DNA of 64,000 bases from Candidatus Zixiibacteriota bacterium (lineage in GTDB: Bacteria; Zixibacteria; MSB-5A5; DSPP01): contig JAKEHY010000022.1 in NCBI GenBank assembly GCA_022614805.1, positions 23,864 through 87,863 of the forward strand, read 5' to 3'. Made by a program: the position numbers and the translations under genes. The notes beneath the pieces are model-generated. The model was not told the origin of the DNA, did no database searches, and saw only the letters and a program-made list of their open reading frames with translations. Shown piece by piece: positions 18,743 through 26,558 of this stretch (positions are counted from its first letter, which is position 1; every line of letters starts with the position of its first letter).

Positions 18743-18773
18743 AAAAAAGCGGGCCGCAAGGCCCGCTTTTTTA
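18743..18773 (+). terminator. Intrinsic terminator after htpX
   Basis: GCGGGCC-gcaa-GGCCCGC hairpin (18749-18766) is flanked by A6 before and T6 after, so it could work in both directions. Confidence 0.9.
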
Positions 18774-18919
18774 TTGGGTAAAATCTCTTCAAACGCTCTC
18801 CTAAATCGCAACGTATGAATAATCGAAAGACAACAATTGGGAAAACAGCAAAAAAAGTACTAAGTCCATAGGGAGGTATCATTAAGCCTTTTTGCCAAAA
18901 AGTCGCTCAAGAGCGTTCA

Positions 18920-20821
18920 TTGCTTCTGGTTGCGGCTAATGAAAAGAGAACTGCGAAAAACTTCAGTTGTGGGCTTTGGGGTTTGAAAGGGGGATGTAAA
19001 AGGTTACATTTCCTATACCTGCTTTTCTTCCTTTTGGCAAGCACGGCATTTGGAACAGAGCGGGACGGGATAAAAGTGTTGTCTGAAGGAATCGGTAGTC
19101 CCCGGTTTGTCTCCCTTCGCAGTCTGGCAGCGGCCGCCGATAGCTGCGATACCATAAATTATGCCTGCAATCTCACCTTTTTCCATCCGGTTCCGGACGG
19201 CTTTGGGAACATTGAAGAAGGGATGCGTTTTGATAATGCCGGGCCAAACCCGGTATCGTTGAAACGGGTGCAGGTTCTGCTTTACAACTGGCCGGGCAGT
19301 TCCACGGACACCACCAGCAATTGCGTGATAAACGTTTACGCAAATGCCAGCCCGGACAGCATCCCGGGGGCGCTTTTGGGCAGCATTACCATTCCGAATC
19401 ACGTTCTTATCGGTGCCAACTGGCCCCCTAACGGCGTCCTTCAGGTGGGGGTCGATTTTTCGCCAAACAATCTTACCTTCGACCCCAACGCCCGCTACCA
19501 TATCGGCGTGGAGTCAAACGGTCCCGGGGAACTTAACGTGCTTTTGGATAACGGAAATCCTTGTGCTTCCAATCGGTGGGTGGAGGAGGATGCCTTCGGC
19601 TGGCATGTGGTAAACGGGGCCTTTCCGGGCAATCCCTATAACGTGCACATTTACGCGGAAGCCTGTGCGGCCAACCCCAATCAGCCGCCCGTAATTGTCA
19701 ACTGCCCACCTGTCGATACGGTCAACCTTGGTGAAACTGTTACTTATCAATTTCAAGCCCAAGATGACGGCCTTCCCGGCGGGCCGCTAATCTGGCGGAA
19801 ACTGTATGGGCCGGGTTCATTGGATTCACTTACAGGGCAGTTTTTTTGGATACCCCAAGTTGAAGATGCGAGATTTGGTGCAGTGGAAGTGGCAGTTAAC
19901 GATGGGGAGTTGTTTTCCGAGCCCTGTTGGGCTTTTTTCGACCTTAAAATAGACGACTGCAACCAAAATGGTATAGCCGACTCTATTGACATCGGAACTG
20001 GGACAAGCCGGGACTGCGATACGTCTGGGATACCGGACGAGTGTGAATTTAGATTTGTCGCGGGGGATGTGGATTCTTCGTCACAGGTTGACCTCGCAGA
20101 TGTTCAATATCTGGCGGATTACATTTTTAAATCGGGGCTCTGTCCGGATGGGAGTGGCTACAGTGGCGACGTAAATTGCTCGCGGTCGGTAGGTCTGGCA
20201 GACGTAGTTTACCTTGCAAAATACGTCTTCCAGGGCGGTCCTGAACCCTGTGATGCTTGCCAAATCGCCTACCCGACGTTGGCCGGTCTTTGCCTCGGCT
20301 ATCAAGATAAATCAACGCTGTATTTAGACCCCATAGACACCGGGCCAAGTGGCCAGAATATTGACATTACAGTCGACGACGACTTCTACGTCTTCCAAGG
20401 TGCCCACGAATTCACAAATGTTAAAGAGCTGATAGAAGCAATTTGCAAAAAGAAGGAGAAGCTAAAACGTCAAATCAGAGTTCTGGTAGATACCCATGGG
20501 ATAAAGGAAGGCGGGACCATATTAGTCGGGACCGCCGAACCCAAAGATGCGAAAGGTGGGACTGGTGATAATGGCGACTTTGCCGGTGTCACTAAGCTTG
20601 ATAAAGACAACGCCCAAGCTTTTGCCGACAAGATAAAGGACAAAGTGGAGACTATAACCTTCGTTGCCTGCAATGCTGCCAAAGGGGAAGACGGAGCGGC
20701 ACTCCTGGAAGCGATGGGTAGCGCAGAACTCACGGTATGGATGTTTGATGGGGTGGTCTGTAGCAGCGCCAAAGGTTTCGCCCCTGAAAAAGATTCAAAT
20801 ATGAAGTGTGATGCGGACTAA
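18920..20821 (+). CDS. Secreted multidomain protein: beta-sandwich, Ig-like, dockerin and C-terminal caspase-like domain
   Basis: The 633-residue protein has an N-terminal hydrophobic export segment (LHFLYLLFFLLASTAFG, about 29-45). A beta-rich domain follows (about 70-250), then a cadherin/Ig-like stretch (about 255-345), a Ca-binding linker DCNQNGIADSID, and a dockerin (about 370-440: GDVDSSSQVDLADVQYLADY, GDVNCSRSVGLADVVYL). The last 190 residues contain VLVDTHGIKEGG and VETITFVACNAAKGEDG, an H-G ... A-C-N pattern like the His/Cys dyad of clan CD cysteine peptidases or DUF4347-type domains; this is inference from motifs. The start is uncertain: TTG 18920 gives a long basic n-region, and TTG 18983 would give a more normal signal peptide. 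A similar dockerin protein follows. Confidence 0.75.
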   Translation: MLLVAANEKRTAKNFSCGLWGLKGGCKRLHFLYLLFFLLASTAFGTERDGIKVLSEGIGSPRFVSLRSLAAAADSCDTINYACNLTFFHPVPDGFGNIEEGMRFDNAGPNPVSLKRVQVLLYNWPGSSTDTTSNCVINVYANASPDSIPGALLGSITIPNHVLIGANWPPNGVLQVGVDFSPNNLTFDPNARYHIGVESNGPGELNVLLDNGNPCASNRWVEEDAFGWHVVNGAFPGNPYNVHIYAEACAANPNQPPVIVNCPPVDTVNLGETVTYQFQAQDDGLPGGPLIWRKLYGPGSLDSLTGQFFWIPQVEDARFGAVEVAVNDGELFSEPCWAFFDLKIDDCNQNGIADSIDIGTGTSRDCDTSGIPDECEFRFVAGDVDSSSQVDLADVQYLADYIFKSGLCPDGSGYSGDVNCSRSVGLADVVYLAKYVFQGGPEPCDACQIAYPTLAGLCLGYQDKSTLYLDPIDTGPSGQNIDITVDDDFYVFQGAHEFTNVKELIEAICKKKEKLKRQIRVLVDTHGIKEGGTILVGTAEPKDAKGGTGDNGDFAGVTKLDKDNAQAFADKIKDKVETITFVACNAAKGEDGAALLEAMGSAELTVWMFDGVVCSSAKGFAPEKDSNMKCDAD

Positions 20822-20901
20822 CAGTGCACTCGACGTACCGACGTGGCATGGGGCCACCGACAAATGGCTAATGGTCACGTGTGCCTAAGAAGGTGGGGAT
20901 A

Positions 20902-21660
20902 ATGAGACTATCCAGAGTAGCTGCGATGATGGCATTGAGTTTGGGGTTAGTGGAAGTTCCCTGTAAAGCCCAAAGCGCGATTGATACGGTTCGGTTTACG
21001 GATGTCTCCTTCTTCGATAGCACGGTAGAGTGGAATATCTGCGATGCCTCCTCCGGAGTCGTTTCGGTATCTTTGTATAATGATGAATGGCTTGCAGGGA
21101 TTGTGGTACCCTTTCAGTTTAGCGACACAATCGTTAATATAGATTCTATTTCTTTCGCGGCATCGCGCGTTTCAAGCTCTTTGGGTCCAACTGGCACTCT
21201 CCTTCCTGACCTCCGAAGTGGTATCATCGGTTTTGTTGATATTAATCCGCCCGAGTTCGATAGCCTTGCCCCAGGGGACGGATTGATAGCGAGAATTTAC
21301 TTTACTCAAAGGTCTGGCGTCGGAAACTTTCCAAGTACAATTGGTATCGACACAACGGCCTCACTTAACGCGGCCGCACTGGAGGTCGTTACGCCCGAAC
21401 CACTAGCGAGTACCGTGGTGTCGAAACCCGCATTCATTCATCCGGTAGCCTTCAGGGGCGATATGAACGCCAGCGGCAATTATTCGGCCGCCGACATCGT
21501 TGCGGAAATCAACTGCGTCTTCTCTCAAACGGGAAATTGCTACTTCTGCTATGCAGACATCAACTGCAGTGGAAACTTGTCCGCGGCGGACATCGTGCTT
21601 TTGATTGGCCGGGTCTTTAACGAAGTGTGCGGCCCCACCTGGTGCGGCCCCTGCCCGTAG
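20902..21660 (+). CDS. Secreted protein with cohesin-like domain and C-terminal dockerin
   Basis: The 252-residue exported protein has a signal peptide (about 1-23). A beta-sandwich (about 35-165) with VSVSLYNDEWLAGIVVPFQF, GIIGFVDINPPEFDSLAPGD and GLIARIYFTQRSG follows the pattern of cohesin-like domains. The C-terminus (about 190-250) is a dockerin: GDMNASGNYSAADIVAEINC and DINCSGNLSAADIVLLIGRVF. Having both halves of a cohesin-dockerin pair in one chain suggests multimerisation or anchoring of the neighbouring dockerin proteins, which is inference. The frame opens at GTG 20881, but AAGGTGGGG just before ATG 20902 favours that start. Confidence 0.8.
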   Translation: MRLSRVAAMMALSLGLVEVPCKAQSAIDTVRFTDVSFFDSTVEWNICDASSGVVSVSLYNDEWLAGIVVPFQFSDTIVNIDSISFAASRVSSSLGPTGTLLPDLRSGIIGFVDINPPEFDSLAPGDGLIARIYFTQRSGVGNFPSTIGIDTTASLNAAALEVVTPEPLASTVVSKPAFIHPVAFRGDMNASGNYSAADIVAEINCVFSQTGNCYFCYADINCSGNLSAADIVLLIGRVFNEVCGPTWCGPCP

Positions 21661-21714
21661 CTTCGGCCACCTGCATCGCTAAAGACAAAAGGGCAACGAG
21701 GAGGCCGGTTTTTT

Positions 21715-21840
21715 TCATTTCCGTTCTTTTCTGATTTTCTGAAAGCGGATTTTTCCGCAGGAAGGACATTTCCACTTCCGGTTTTTGTGGAAACTTCGCC
21801 GCTCCTCCCGCATCGGCCCTCCGCAGCGCGGGCAGGTCAT
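21715..21840 (-). CDS. Small zinc-ribbon protein (41 residues)
   Basis: This short frame encodes 41 residues with two CPxCG knuckles, MTCPRCGGPM and KWKCPSCGKIRF, 20 residues apart, and a strongly basic tail (KIRKERK). It reads like a stand-alone zinc ribbon that may bind nucleic acid. The cysteine spacing is unlikely by chance, but there is no clear Shine-Dalgarno; a GTAGGGG palindrome lies 12 bases upstream. A second start (ATGA overlap at 21718) opens a 33-residue signal-peptide-like frame MKKTGLLVALLSLAMQVAEA that runs into the end of the opposite gene; I do not call it. Confidence 0.55.
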   Translation of the reverse strand: MTCPRCGGPMREERRSFHKNRKWKCPSCGKIRFQKIRKERK

Positions 21841-21851
21841 TGGATTGCAAT

Positions 21852-21881
21852 TGTAGGGGCGGTTCGTGAACCGCCCTTACA
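21852..21881. repeat. GTAGGGG-family palindrome (core GGTTC-GT-GAACC)
   Basis: Arms TGTAGGGGCGGTTC and GAACCGCCCTTACA pair with one G-T wobble around a 2-base loop. It lies between the DUF6754 operon end and the zinc-ribbon frame and could act as a hairpin in RNA. Confidence 0.85.
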
Positions 21882-21898
21882 CAAAAAAAAGAAAAAGC

Positions 21899-22492
21899 TC
21901 ACTTTATTAGTCCAAGAAAATCCCCAAAGAGAAATTCCAGCCGTCCAATCAACAAAGAAATGCGGGACATCACCGTGTTGCCAAAGGTGGCGCCGAAGAA
22001 AATCATCAAATACCAGGTGCCGATGGTGGCCAGCTTCCCCCACCAGCCCTTATGCTCACGGGAGAAGAAAAAGTAAACGAGGGTCGTTATGACTCCAACA
22101 AGGATGAAAATGTTGGCGGCTGAATTGAGCGGTTTCATGGTGGCCGAGAGTTGAACCAGAATGCGGGCTTGCAGAAGGGCCGGAACGGCGACCCCGGCAC
22201 CCGCGCCGATGATTAATGCCAGAGGAATCCGGGAGGCGGGGCGGGTTTTTTCGGTCAAACGGCCCAGGATAAGAATTATCAAAATGAATGGAACAACCAC
22301 CCACCAGTCCCCGGCTTGTAACGGCTCCAAAACCTTCGGAACGAGCGTTCCCTGGACGGCAATCACGGTAAAATAACCGGCGGAAAGCCCCACCAAAAGA
22401 TGCTCGGCCAAGCGGAAGAAAGGATTTTCGCGATAGAGGAAGCTGAAAATGGCCAAAGTGAGAATGGCGGCGGCGAAATTCCCGGCCGTCAT
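21899..22492 (-). CDS. Uncharacterised polytopic membrane protein, last gene of the DUF6754-like operon
   Basis: This protein of about 197 residues has five or six membrane helices, a conserved-looking opening (NFAAAILTLAIFSFLYRENPFFRLAEH) and a helix-turn with GLSAGYFTVIAVQG. I recognise no named function. The start at 22492 gives a four-base ATGA overlap with the upstream gene, matching every other junction in this operon; the frame also opens at 22510. It is the fifth and last gene of the coupled set, and a GTAGGGG palindrome follows its stop. Confidence 0.75.
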   Translation of the reverse strand: MTAGNFAAAILTLAIFSFLYRENPFFRLAEHLLVGLSAGYFTVIAVQGTLVPKVLEPLQAGDWWVVVPFILIILILGRLTEKTRPASRIPLALIIGAGAGVAVPALLQARILVQLSATMKPLNSAANIFILVGVITTLVYFFFSREHKGWWGKLATIGTWYLMIFFGATFGNTVMSRISLLIGRLEFLFGDFLGLIK

Positions 22493-23286
22493 TTCTTTCT
22501 CCCCCACCAATAAGCCGCGTTTCCCCCCAGAATCAAGAGTAAAATCACGGCGTGCGCCATCGATTGGGCGTCCATGCTGCGGATGGCCGCTCCCGGTTTG
22601 TCCAAGAGCCGTTCGTAGTCGGCCGCCCCCTTTAGACCGTTGACCAGCCCCGAGAGCTGGCCGGAGGCGTAAAGGGGCATATAGCTGGCGACCATCACGG
22701 CCGTCAGCATGGCGGACACCCGCGCGTGGTAGCGGGTGTAGGCGTAATCCACCCAGGCATATCCCAGATCCCCGTCCGCCACCGAAACCACCAGGGCGAT
22801 TTGAGAATAGTTGAAAACCTCTTTTAAGAGCGGAAGCTCGGAAGTGGTTTTACCGTAATAGTCGCGTGGAAAAACGTTGGTTATGCTTTCTCCCATACCT
22901 AAAATGGCTGCCTGAAACTGCGGGCGGAAGCCCAAAAAAACCCAATCCTGGCCGTATTTTTTTCCGTATTCCTCCGCCACGAGCGACAAAACCTGGTTGC
23001 CGATGGCCGTTCCTTCGGCAAAAAGGGACAATCCGATGATTTTGACGTCGCGGGAAAAAAGATGGCGCGCCAGGACGGTGGCCAGGGGGCGCACTTCGGC
23101 AACGGTGGAGGCTTCGTGGTCAAAGGAAACCATCACCACCGAACCGGCCGGGATGGAGTCGATCAAGGCCTTGAACTTTACCGCCTCCGGCGATACCCGG
23201 TCGGAAATGTTCAAAGGATGCAAAAGCGGAAAAGTGACGGCGGCAAAAACGGCCAAAAAAGCGAACGCGCGGCGCGGCAGTCTCAT
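22489..23286 (-). CDS. Uncharacterised membrane-anchored alpha/beta protein (DUF6754 operon)
   Basis: The 265-residue protein has an N-terminal membrane helix (about 7-24), a large alpha/beta domain (about 40-225) and a C-terminal helix (about 240-260). The domain opens with IPAGSVVMVSFDHEASTVAE and ends with SGQLSGLVNGLKGAADYERL, then MDAQSMAHAVILLLILGGN. I recall proteins with a 'SGQL.GL..GLKGAAEYE' ending next to DUF6754 genes in other uncultured bacteria, but their function is not known to me. That ending resembles AAGGSLSGDQEVLGSIVAQD in the DUF6754-like protein, so the two may be distant relatives. Start and stop overlap the neighbours by four bases each. Confidence 0.75.
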   Translation of the reverse strand: MRLPRRAFAFLAVFAAVTFPLLHPLNISDRVSPEAVKFKALIDSIPAGSVVMVSFDHEASTVAEVRPLATVLARHLFSRDVKIIGLSLFAEGTAIGNQVLSLVAEEYGKKYGQDWVFLGFRPQFQAAILGMGESITNVFPRDYYGKTTSELPLLKEVFNYSQIALVVSVADGDLGYAWVDYAYTRYHARVSAMLTAVMVASYMPLYASGQLSGLVNGLKGAADYERLLDKPGAAIRSMDAQSMAHAVILLLILGGNAAYWWGRKK

Positions 23287-23780
23287 ACCCGGCCGGAGGC
23301 CATCCCGCTCTCCTTGGAAGGGAGGTAGGTGTAGTGAAAATGCACGGCCTTCCAGCCCGTAGGGGTCGAACGGAAAAGCTCGGATGCCTTGCCGGAGCGC
23401 TCGAAAGGCTTCTCCCCCATTTTTCCTTTTTCGATGAAATGATAGGTCGCCAGAACCCAGCCCCCCTCCCAGGCGGTGAACTTTTCCTGCAGGACGGAGC
23501 GCTCATCCAGGGTGGCCTCGTCAAAAAAGTTCTCCAAAAGGGCAATGAAGTTCCGTTTGTTGTCGATGCGGTAGGGGGAATCCAGAAAGGCGGAGAAATC
23601 GTCCGCCAGGGCCGCCGAAATGACCTTCAGCTCCTTGGCCCGGTAAGCGCCGGAGAGGGAAAAAACGAGATTTTTTACGTCTTCCGTCTCCTTTTCATGC
23701 TTCGGCCCTTTTTGCTTCAAAAGCAAATAGGCCAGATACCCGGATAAAAGCGCGAATAGAACGACTAAAATCCAGCTCAT
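23283..23780 (-). CDS. Membrane-anchored NTF2/SnoaL-like protein (DUF6754 operon)
   Basis: The 165-residue protein has a single N-terminal membrane helix (about 2-20), a basic linker and a small alpha+beta domain (about 30-155). The domain starts with helices around FSLSGAYRAKELKVISAAL and ends with strands GWVLATYHFIEKGK and GWKAVHFHYTYLP, as in NTF2/SnoaL-like cone folds. That assignment is by pattern only. Such domains often serve as binding scaffolds. It is embedded third in the five-gene coupled operon, with ATGA overlaps on both sides. Confidence 0.65.
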   Translation of the reverse strand: MSWILVVLFALLSGYLAYLLLKQKGPKHEKETEDVKNLVFSLSGAYRAKELKVISAALADDFSAFLDSPYRIDNKRNFIALLENFFDEATLDERSVLQEKFTAWEGGWVLATYHFIEKGKMGEKPFERSGKASELFRSTPTGWKAVHFHYTYLPSKESGMASGRV

Positions 23781-24391
23781 ACTTTCCTCCCGAAAAAGCC
23801 CCGTTCAATTCCTAAAATCACCCGCAGCGAGGTCGCCACGGAACCCAGCCCGATGCCGATGAGTATCCCCCGGCGGGCCGCCACGCTGGGGATGTCCAAA
23901 AGGGCCTGGGACCAGGCCGGAAAATCAAAATAAAGTTTGGTGCCGATGGGAACCCGCCCCAGCATCACGATGGCCGCCGAGACCAGAAGCAAAAATGCCG
24001 GCAGCGAGCGGGCCCGGAAGCCGCGGAAGGCGGCCGAGGCGACAAAGAAGGCCAGAAGCGAAAAGACGGTGGACTGCATCGGCACCTGCATATTGTTAAA
24101 GAGCCAGAAAAAAACCGAGCTCTCTCCCGTCCCCCAAAAGGCGGCCACGGGCATAGCCACAAGACCGGCAACCGTAACCAGACTGTATCCCCAGCCGGAG
24201 CTTAGCGTGCTCACCTTTCTCAAGTGTTGCAAACCCAGGGCGATGACCCCGACTAAAAGCGAGGAAAGATAAATCACCTGCATCCAGTCCAGCACTTTCC
24301 GATACGCCCCCCCCACAACCGGAATGAAAAACTGAAAGAGCATAAAAACCCCGAAGCTCAAGGTTATCCAGAAAACCAGTCGCCGGGTCAT
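23777..24391 (-). CDS. Uncharacterised six-helix membrane protein (DUF6754 operon)
   Basis: The 204-residue protein has about six membrane helices and no large soluble domain. Recognisable blocks are FFIPVVGGAYRKVLDWMQVI near the N-terminus, FWLFNNMQVPMQSTVFSLLA in the middle and the C-terminal RRGILIGIGLGSVATSLRVI, which ends in ERGFFGRKV. I do not know a named family with confidence. It lies second in the operon between the DUF6754-like protein and the NTF2-like protein, with four-base overlaps, so it probably forms part of one membrane complex with them. Confidence 0.7.
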   Translation of the reverse strand: MTRRLVFWITLSFGVFMLFQFFIPVVGGAYRKVLDWMQVIYLSSLLVGVIALGLQHLRKVSTLSSGWGYSLVTVAGLVAMPVAAFWGTGESSVFFWLFNNMQVPMQSTVFSLLAFFVASAAFRGFRARSLPAFLLLVSAAIVMLGRVPIGTKLYFDFPAWSQALLDIPSVAARRGILIGIGLGSVATSLRVILGIERGFFGRKV

Positions 24392-25164
24392 AGGCGGGAG
24401 GCCAGGTTAAAGGTGGTGAAAGTCGCCAGGATGGCGCCGACCAGCAAAAGCAGAATCACGGCCGCCTTCAGCCAGTCCTGGGCGACGATGGAACCCAACA
24501 CCTCCTGGTCGCCGGAAAGGGAACCCCCGGCGGCGAAGAGCTCCTCCCCTATCAGCGTGTAGTCGCAGGCGACCAGAAAGAAAGCCAGTTGGATGGTGGA
24601 ATCGGTGGCGGCGATTTGGATGGCCCCCTGGGCAAAGCCGGTTTCGGCTAAAATGAGCGACTCCCCCTCAAAGGTGCCGAAATACAAAGTAGCCGCCGGC
24701 TTCAAGCGCTCCATCAAGCCGGAGGCGTGGGCCGTGTAGCCAAACTGGCTTTTGGTGACGAAGAAAACGTTTTCCGGTTTGTACGCTTCGGGGTGCCCGG
24801 CCTTGCTGGCAGCTTCCGAGACTACTTCCTGCGCCACGGTGGCGACCACCGGGTCGTTGTTGGGATAAAAAAGCGGCGTGCCGTACTGGGCGGTCTTGTA
24901 GGCCACTTCGCCAAGGACGGACAAAGCCGCCAAAGTCGCCATCCGGTCGATTTCCCCCGTGCCGGAAGTGAAAAAGACAGGTTTTCCCATTTCGGTCGCC
25001 CGGCCGATGGCCTCCTCGATGGCCGAAGCGCCGGGCAGGGCGCGGATTTTGAAGCTTTTCCCCTTTCGTTTCAAAAGAAAAACCCCAAGGAGAGCAGCCG
25101 CAACGCACAGGAACGCAATTAAAACCGGTATTTTTTCGGCGGGCAACCAGATGAGGGTGTTCAT
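24388..25164 (-). CDS. DUF6754-like membrane protein, first gene of five-gene operon
   Basis: The 258-residue protein has membrane helices at the N-terminus (about 9-30) and C-terminus (about 229-252) around a soluble domain. SAIEEAIGRATEMGKPVFFT, LYFGTFEGESLILAETGFAQ and ACDYTLIGEELFAAGGSLSG agree with my recollection of DUF6754, a family of unknown function. The reading frame extends 34 codons upstream, but ATG 25164 is the natural start just before the helix; TTGACA and TAGCTT sit so that transcription would begin a few bases before it. It leads an operon of five genes joined by ATGA overlaps. Confidence 0.75.
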   Translation of the reverse strand: MNTLIWLPAEKIPVLIAFLCVAAALLGVFLLKRKGKSFKIRALPGASAIEEAIGRATEMGKPVFFTSGTGEIDRMATLAALSVLGEVAYKTAQYGTPLFYPNNDPVVATVAQEVVSEAASKAGHPEAYKPENVFFVTKSQFGYTAHASGLMERLKPAATLYFGTFEGESLILAETGFAQGAIQIAATDSTIQLAFFLVACDYTLIGEELFAAGGSLSGDQEVLGSIVAQDWLKAAVILLLLVGAILATFTTFNLASRL

Positions 25165-25175
25165 CGGTTGGCCGT

Positions 25176-25203
25176 AAGCTACGCCCGCCAAAACTTTTGT
25201 CAA
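25176..25203 (-). promoter_or_regulatory. Candidate promoter of the DUF6754-like operon
   Basis: Minus-strand TTGACA (25198-25203), 16-base spacer, TAGCTT (25176-25181; only half matching the consensus). The ATG begins 11 bases after the -10 box, and there is no Shine-Dalgarno, so the message may be leaderless. Confidence 0.3.
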
Positions 25204-25229
25204 GGAAAAACCTCGCGTCTGCGTTTTTT

Positions 25230-25297
25230 GTAGGGGCCCAACACCGTTGTGCCCGTCCCTCTCCACGGTGTGGAAAGGGACCGCCGGGTGAGGCGAT
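25230..25297. repeat. Composite repeat: GTAGGGG palindrome plus pyrimidine/purine hairpin
   Basis: GTAGGGGCCCAACA...TTGTGCCC (25230-25254) is followed directly by CCCTCTCCAC...GTGGAAAGGGA and a GGGTGAGG tail, the same two-part layout seen at 54490, 55461 and 55639. It lies upstream of the ABC binding-protein gene and may be part of its leader. Confidence 0.7.
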
Positions 25298-25338
25298 TAA
25301 AGTTGACATTGAAGCAGCGCAAGATTTTATTCTCGCCG

Positions 25339-26547
25339 ATGCGAAACTTCGCTCTCTTCGCGATACTTCTGATTTCCTCCTGTTCCAAAAGAGAGACCGG
25401 CACTCTGACTTGGTGGCAGTTCTGGACCGACCCGCAGACCAAGCCGCTCGTAGCCGAGCTCGTCGTCAAATTTGAAAAAGAAAACCCCGGCGCCAAAGTG
25501 GAGGTGACCGACCTGACCTGGGCCGATGGGCACGAAAAAATCACGGTCGCCTTTTCCGCCGGCCAGCCGCCGGACGTTTTAGAGCTCGGGTCGGACTGGA
25601 TTTACGAATACGCCTCCAACAAGCTTCTTCTCAATCTAACTTCCAAGACTGACAGCTTGAAAAAGGATTTGGTATTCTGGCAACCCGCGCTGCTGGGGGA
25701 AAAAACTTTCGCCGTTCCCTGGATTTTGGGAACCCGGGTGATGTTTTACAACCTCAACCTGCTAAAAAAGGCCGGGCTGGACGATGTGCCGGCCGCCTGG
25801 AACCAGCTGGCGCAACTGAACCAAAAAATGGCAAAATTCAAACCGAAAACTTATGGTTTCGGAGCCAACGCTTCCGAGCGCCACCGCTTGTACAAAAAGT
25901 TTCTCCCTTTCTTCTGGAGCGCCGGAGCCCGGATTTTTTCGGCCGATGGCAAAATCTGCCTGCTCAACTCGCCGGAAGGGGTAAAAGCGCTGGAATATTA
26001 CGCCGACTTGTGCCAGGATGCCTTGCTGGCCACGCAGGCCAATCTGGACGACGCCTTTCTGCAGGGAAAAGTGGCGGGGGTGATTTCCGGCGATTGGCTG
26101 CTGAAAAAGTTGAAAAATGCGCCCCCGAAATTCGATTATACGACCGATTTGATGCCTTCATCCGACGGGAAACTGCCGAACCGGACCTCCTTCGCCGGCG
26201 GCGAATTTCTGGCCGTTCCCGCCAAGTCAAAGAAAAGGGAGCTGGCCTGGCGATTCGTGCAGTTTTTGGTGCGGCCGGACAATCAGGTCTATTTTTGTCG
26301 GAACGCCGTGATACCGACCCCTTCTTCTGTGGCCGCGCAGGCGGATACCTTTTTCCTTTCCGACCCCAATTACAGAACCTTTATCGAGCAGCTGCAGCTG
26401 GCCCAGAGCCCCCCTCCCCACCCTCACTGGGTGGAAATCGAGCAGGCCATTGAAGAAGCGGTGGAGCAGGCGATGTACAAGAAAAAAACGCCCAAAGCAG
26501 CGTTGGATGAAGCCGCCAACAAAATAAACGCTCTTTTACGAACTTAA
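25339..26547 (+). CDS. Sugar-type ABC transporter solute-binding lipoprotein
   Basis: The 402-residue binding protein (family 1, MalE/UgpB-like) begins with a lipoprotein signal MRNFALFAILLISSCSK, with lipobox cysteine at about 15. The mature chain has TLTWWQFWTDPQTKPLVAEL, FEKENPGAKVEV and PPDVLELGSDWIYEY, typical of carbohydrate-binding family members, and LAWRFVQFLVRPDNQ near the C-terminus. It delivers a carbohydrate or polyol to the two permeases downstream. The frame opens at 25249 within a repeat, but the methionine before the signal peptide is the right start. It is followed by a DUF4234 gene and the permeases; no ATPase gene is present. Confidence 0.88.
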   Translation: MRNFALFAILLISSCSKRETGTLTWWQFWTDPQTKPLVAELVVKFEKENPGAKVEVTDLTWADGHEKITVAFSAGQPPDVLELGSDWIYEYASNKLLLNLTSKTDSLKKDLVFWQPALLGEKTFAVPWILGTRVMFYNLNLLKKAGLDDVPAAWNQLAQLNQKMAKFKPKTYGFGANASERHRLYKKFLPFFWSAGARIFSADGKICLLNSPEGVKALEYYADLCQDALLATQANLDDAFLQGKVAGVISGDWLLKKLKNAPPKFDYTTDLMPSSDGKLPNRTSFAGGEFLAVPAKSKKRELAWRFVQFLVRPDNQVYFCRNAVIPTPSSVAAQADTFFLSDPNYRTFIEQLQLAQSPPPHPHWVEIEQAIEEAVEQAMYKKKTPKAALDEAANKINALLRT

Positions 26548-26558
26548 GGGAGGCACGT

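Noticed and set aside
21617-21718. 33-residue frame MKKTGLLVALLSLAMQVAEA... on the minus strand
   Set aside because: Its start overlaps the zinc-ribbon stop as ATGA and looks like a signal peptide, but it runs 44 bases into the opposite dockerin gene and ends at once, so it is at best a gene remnant.
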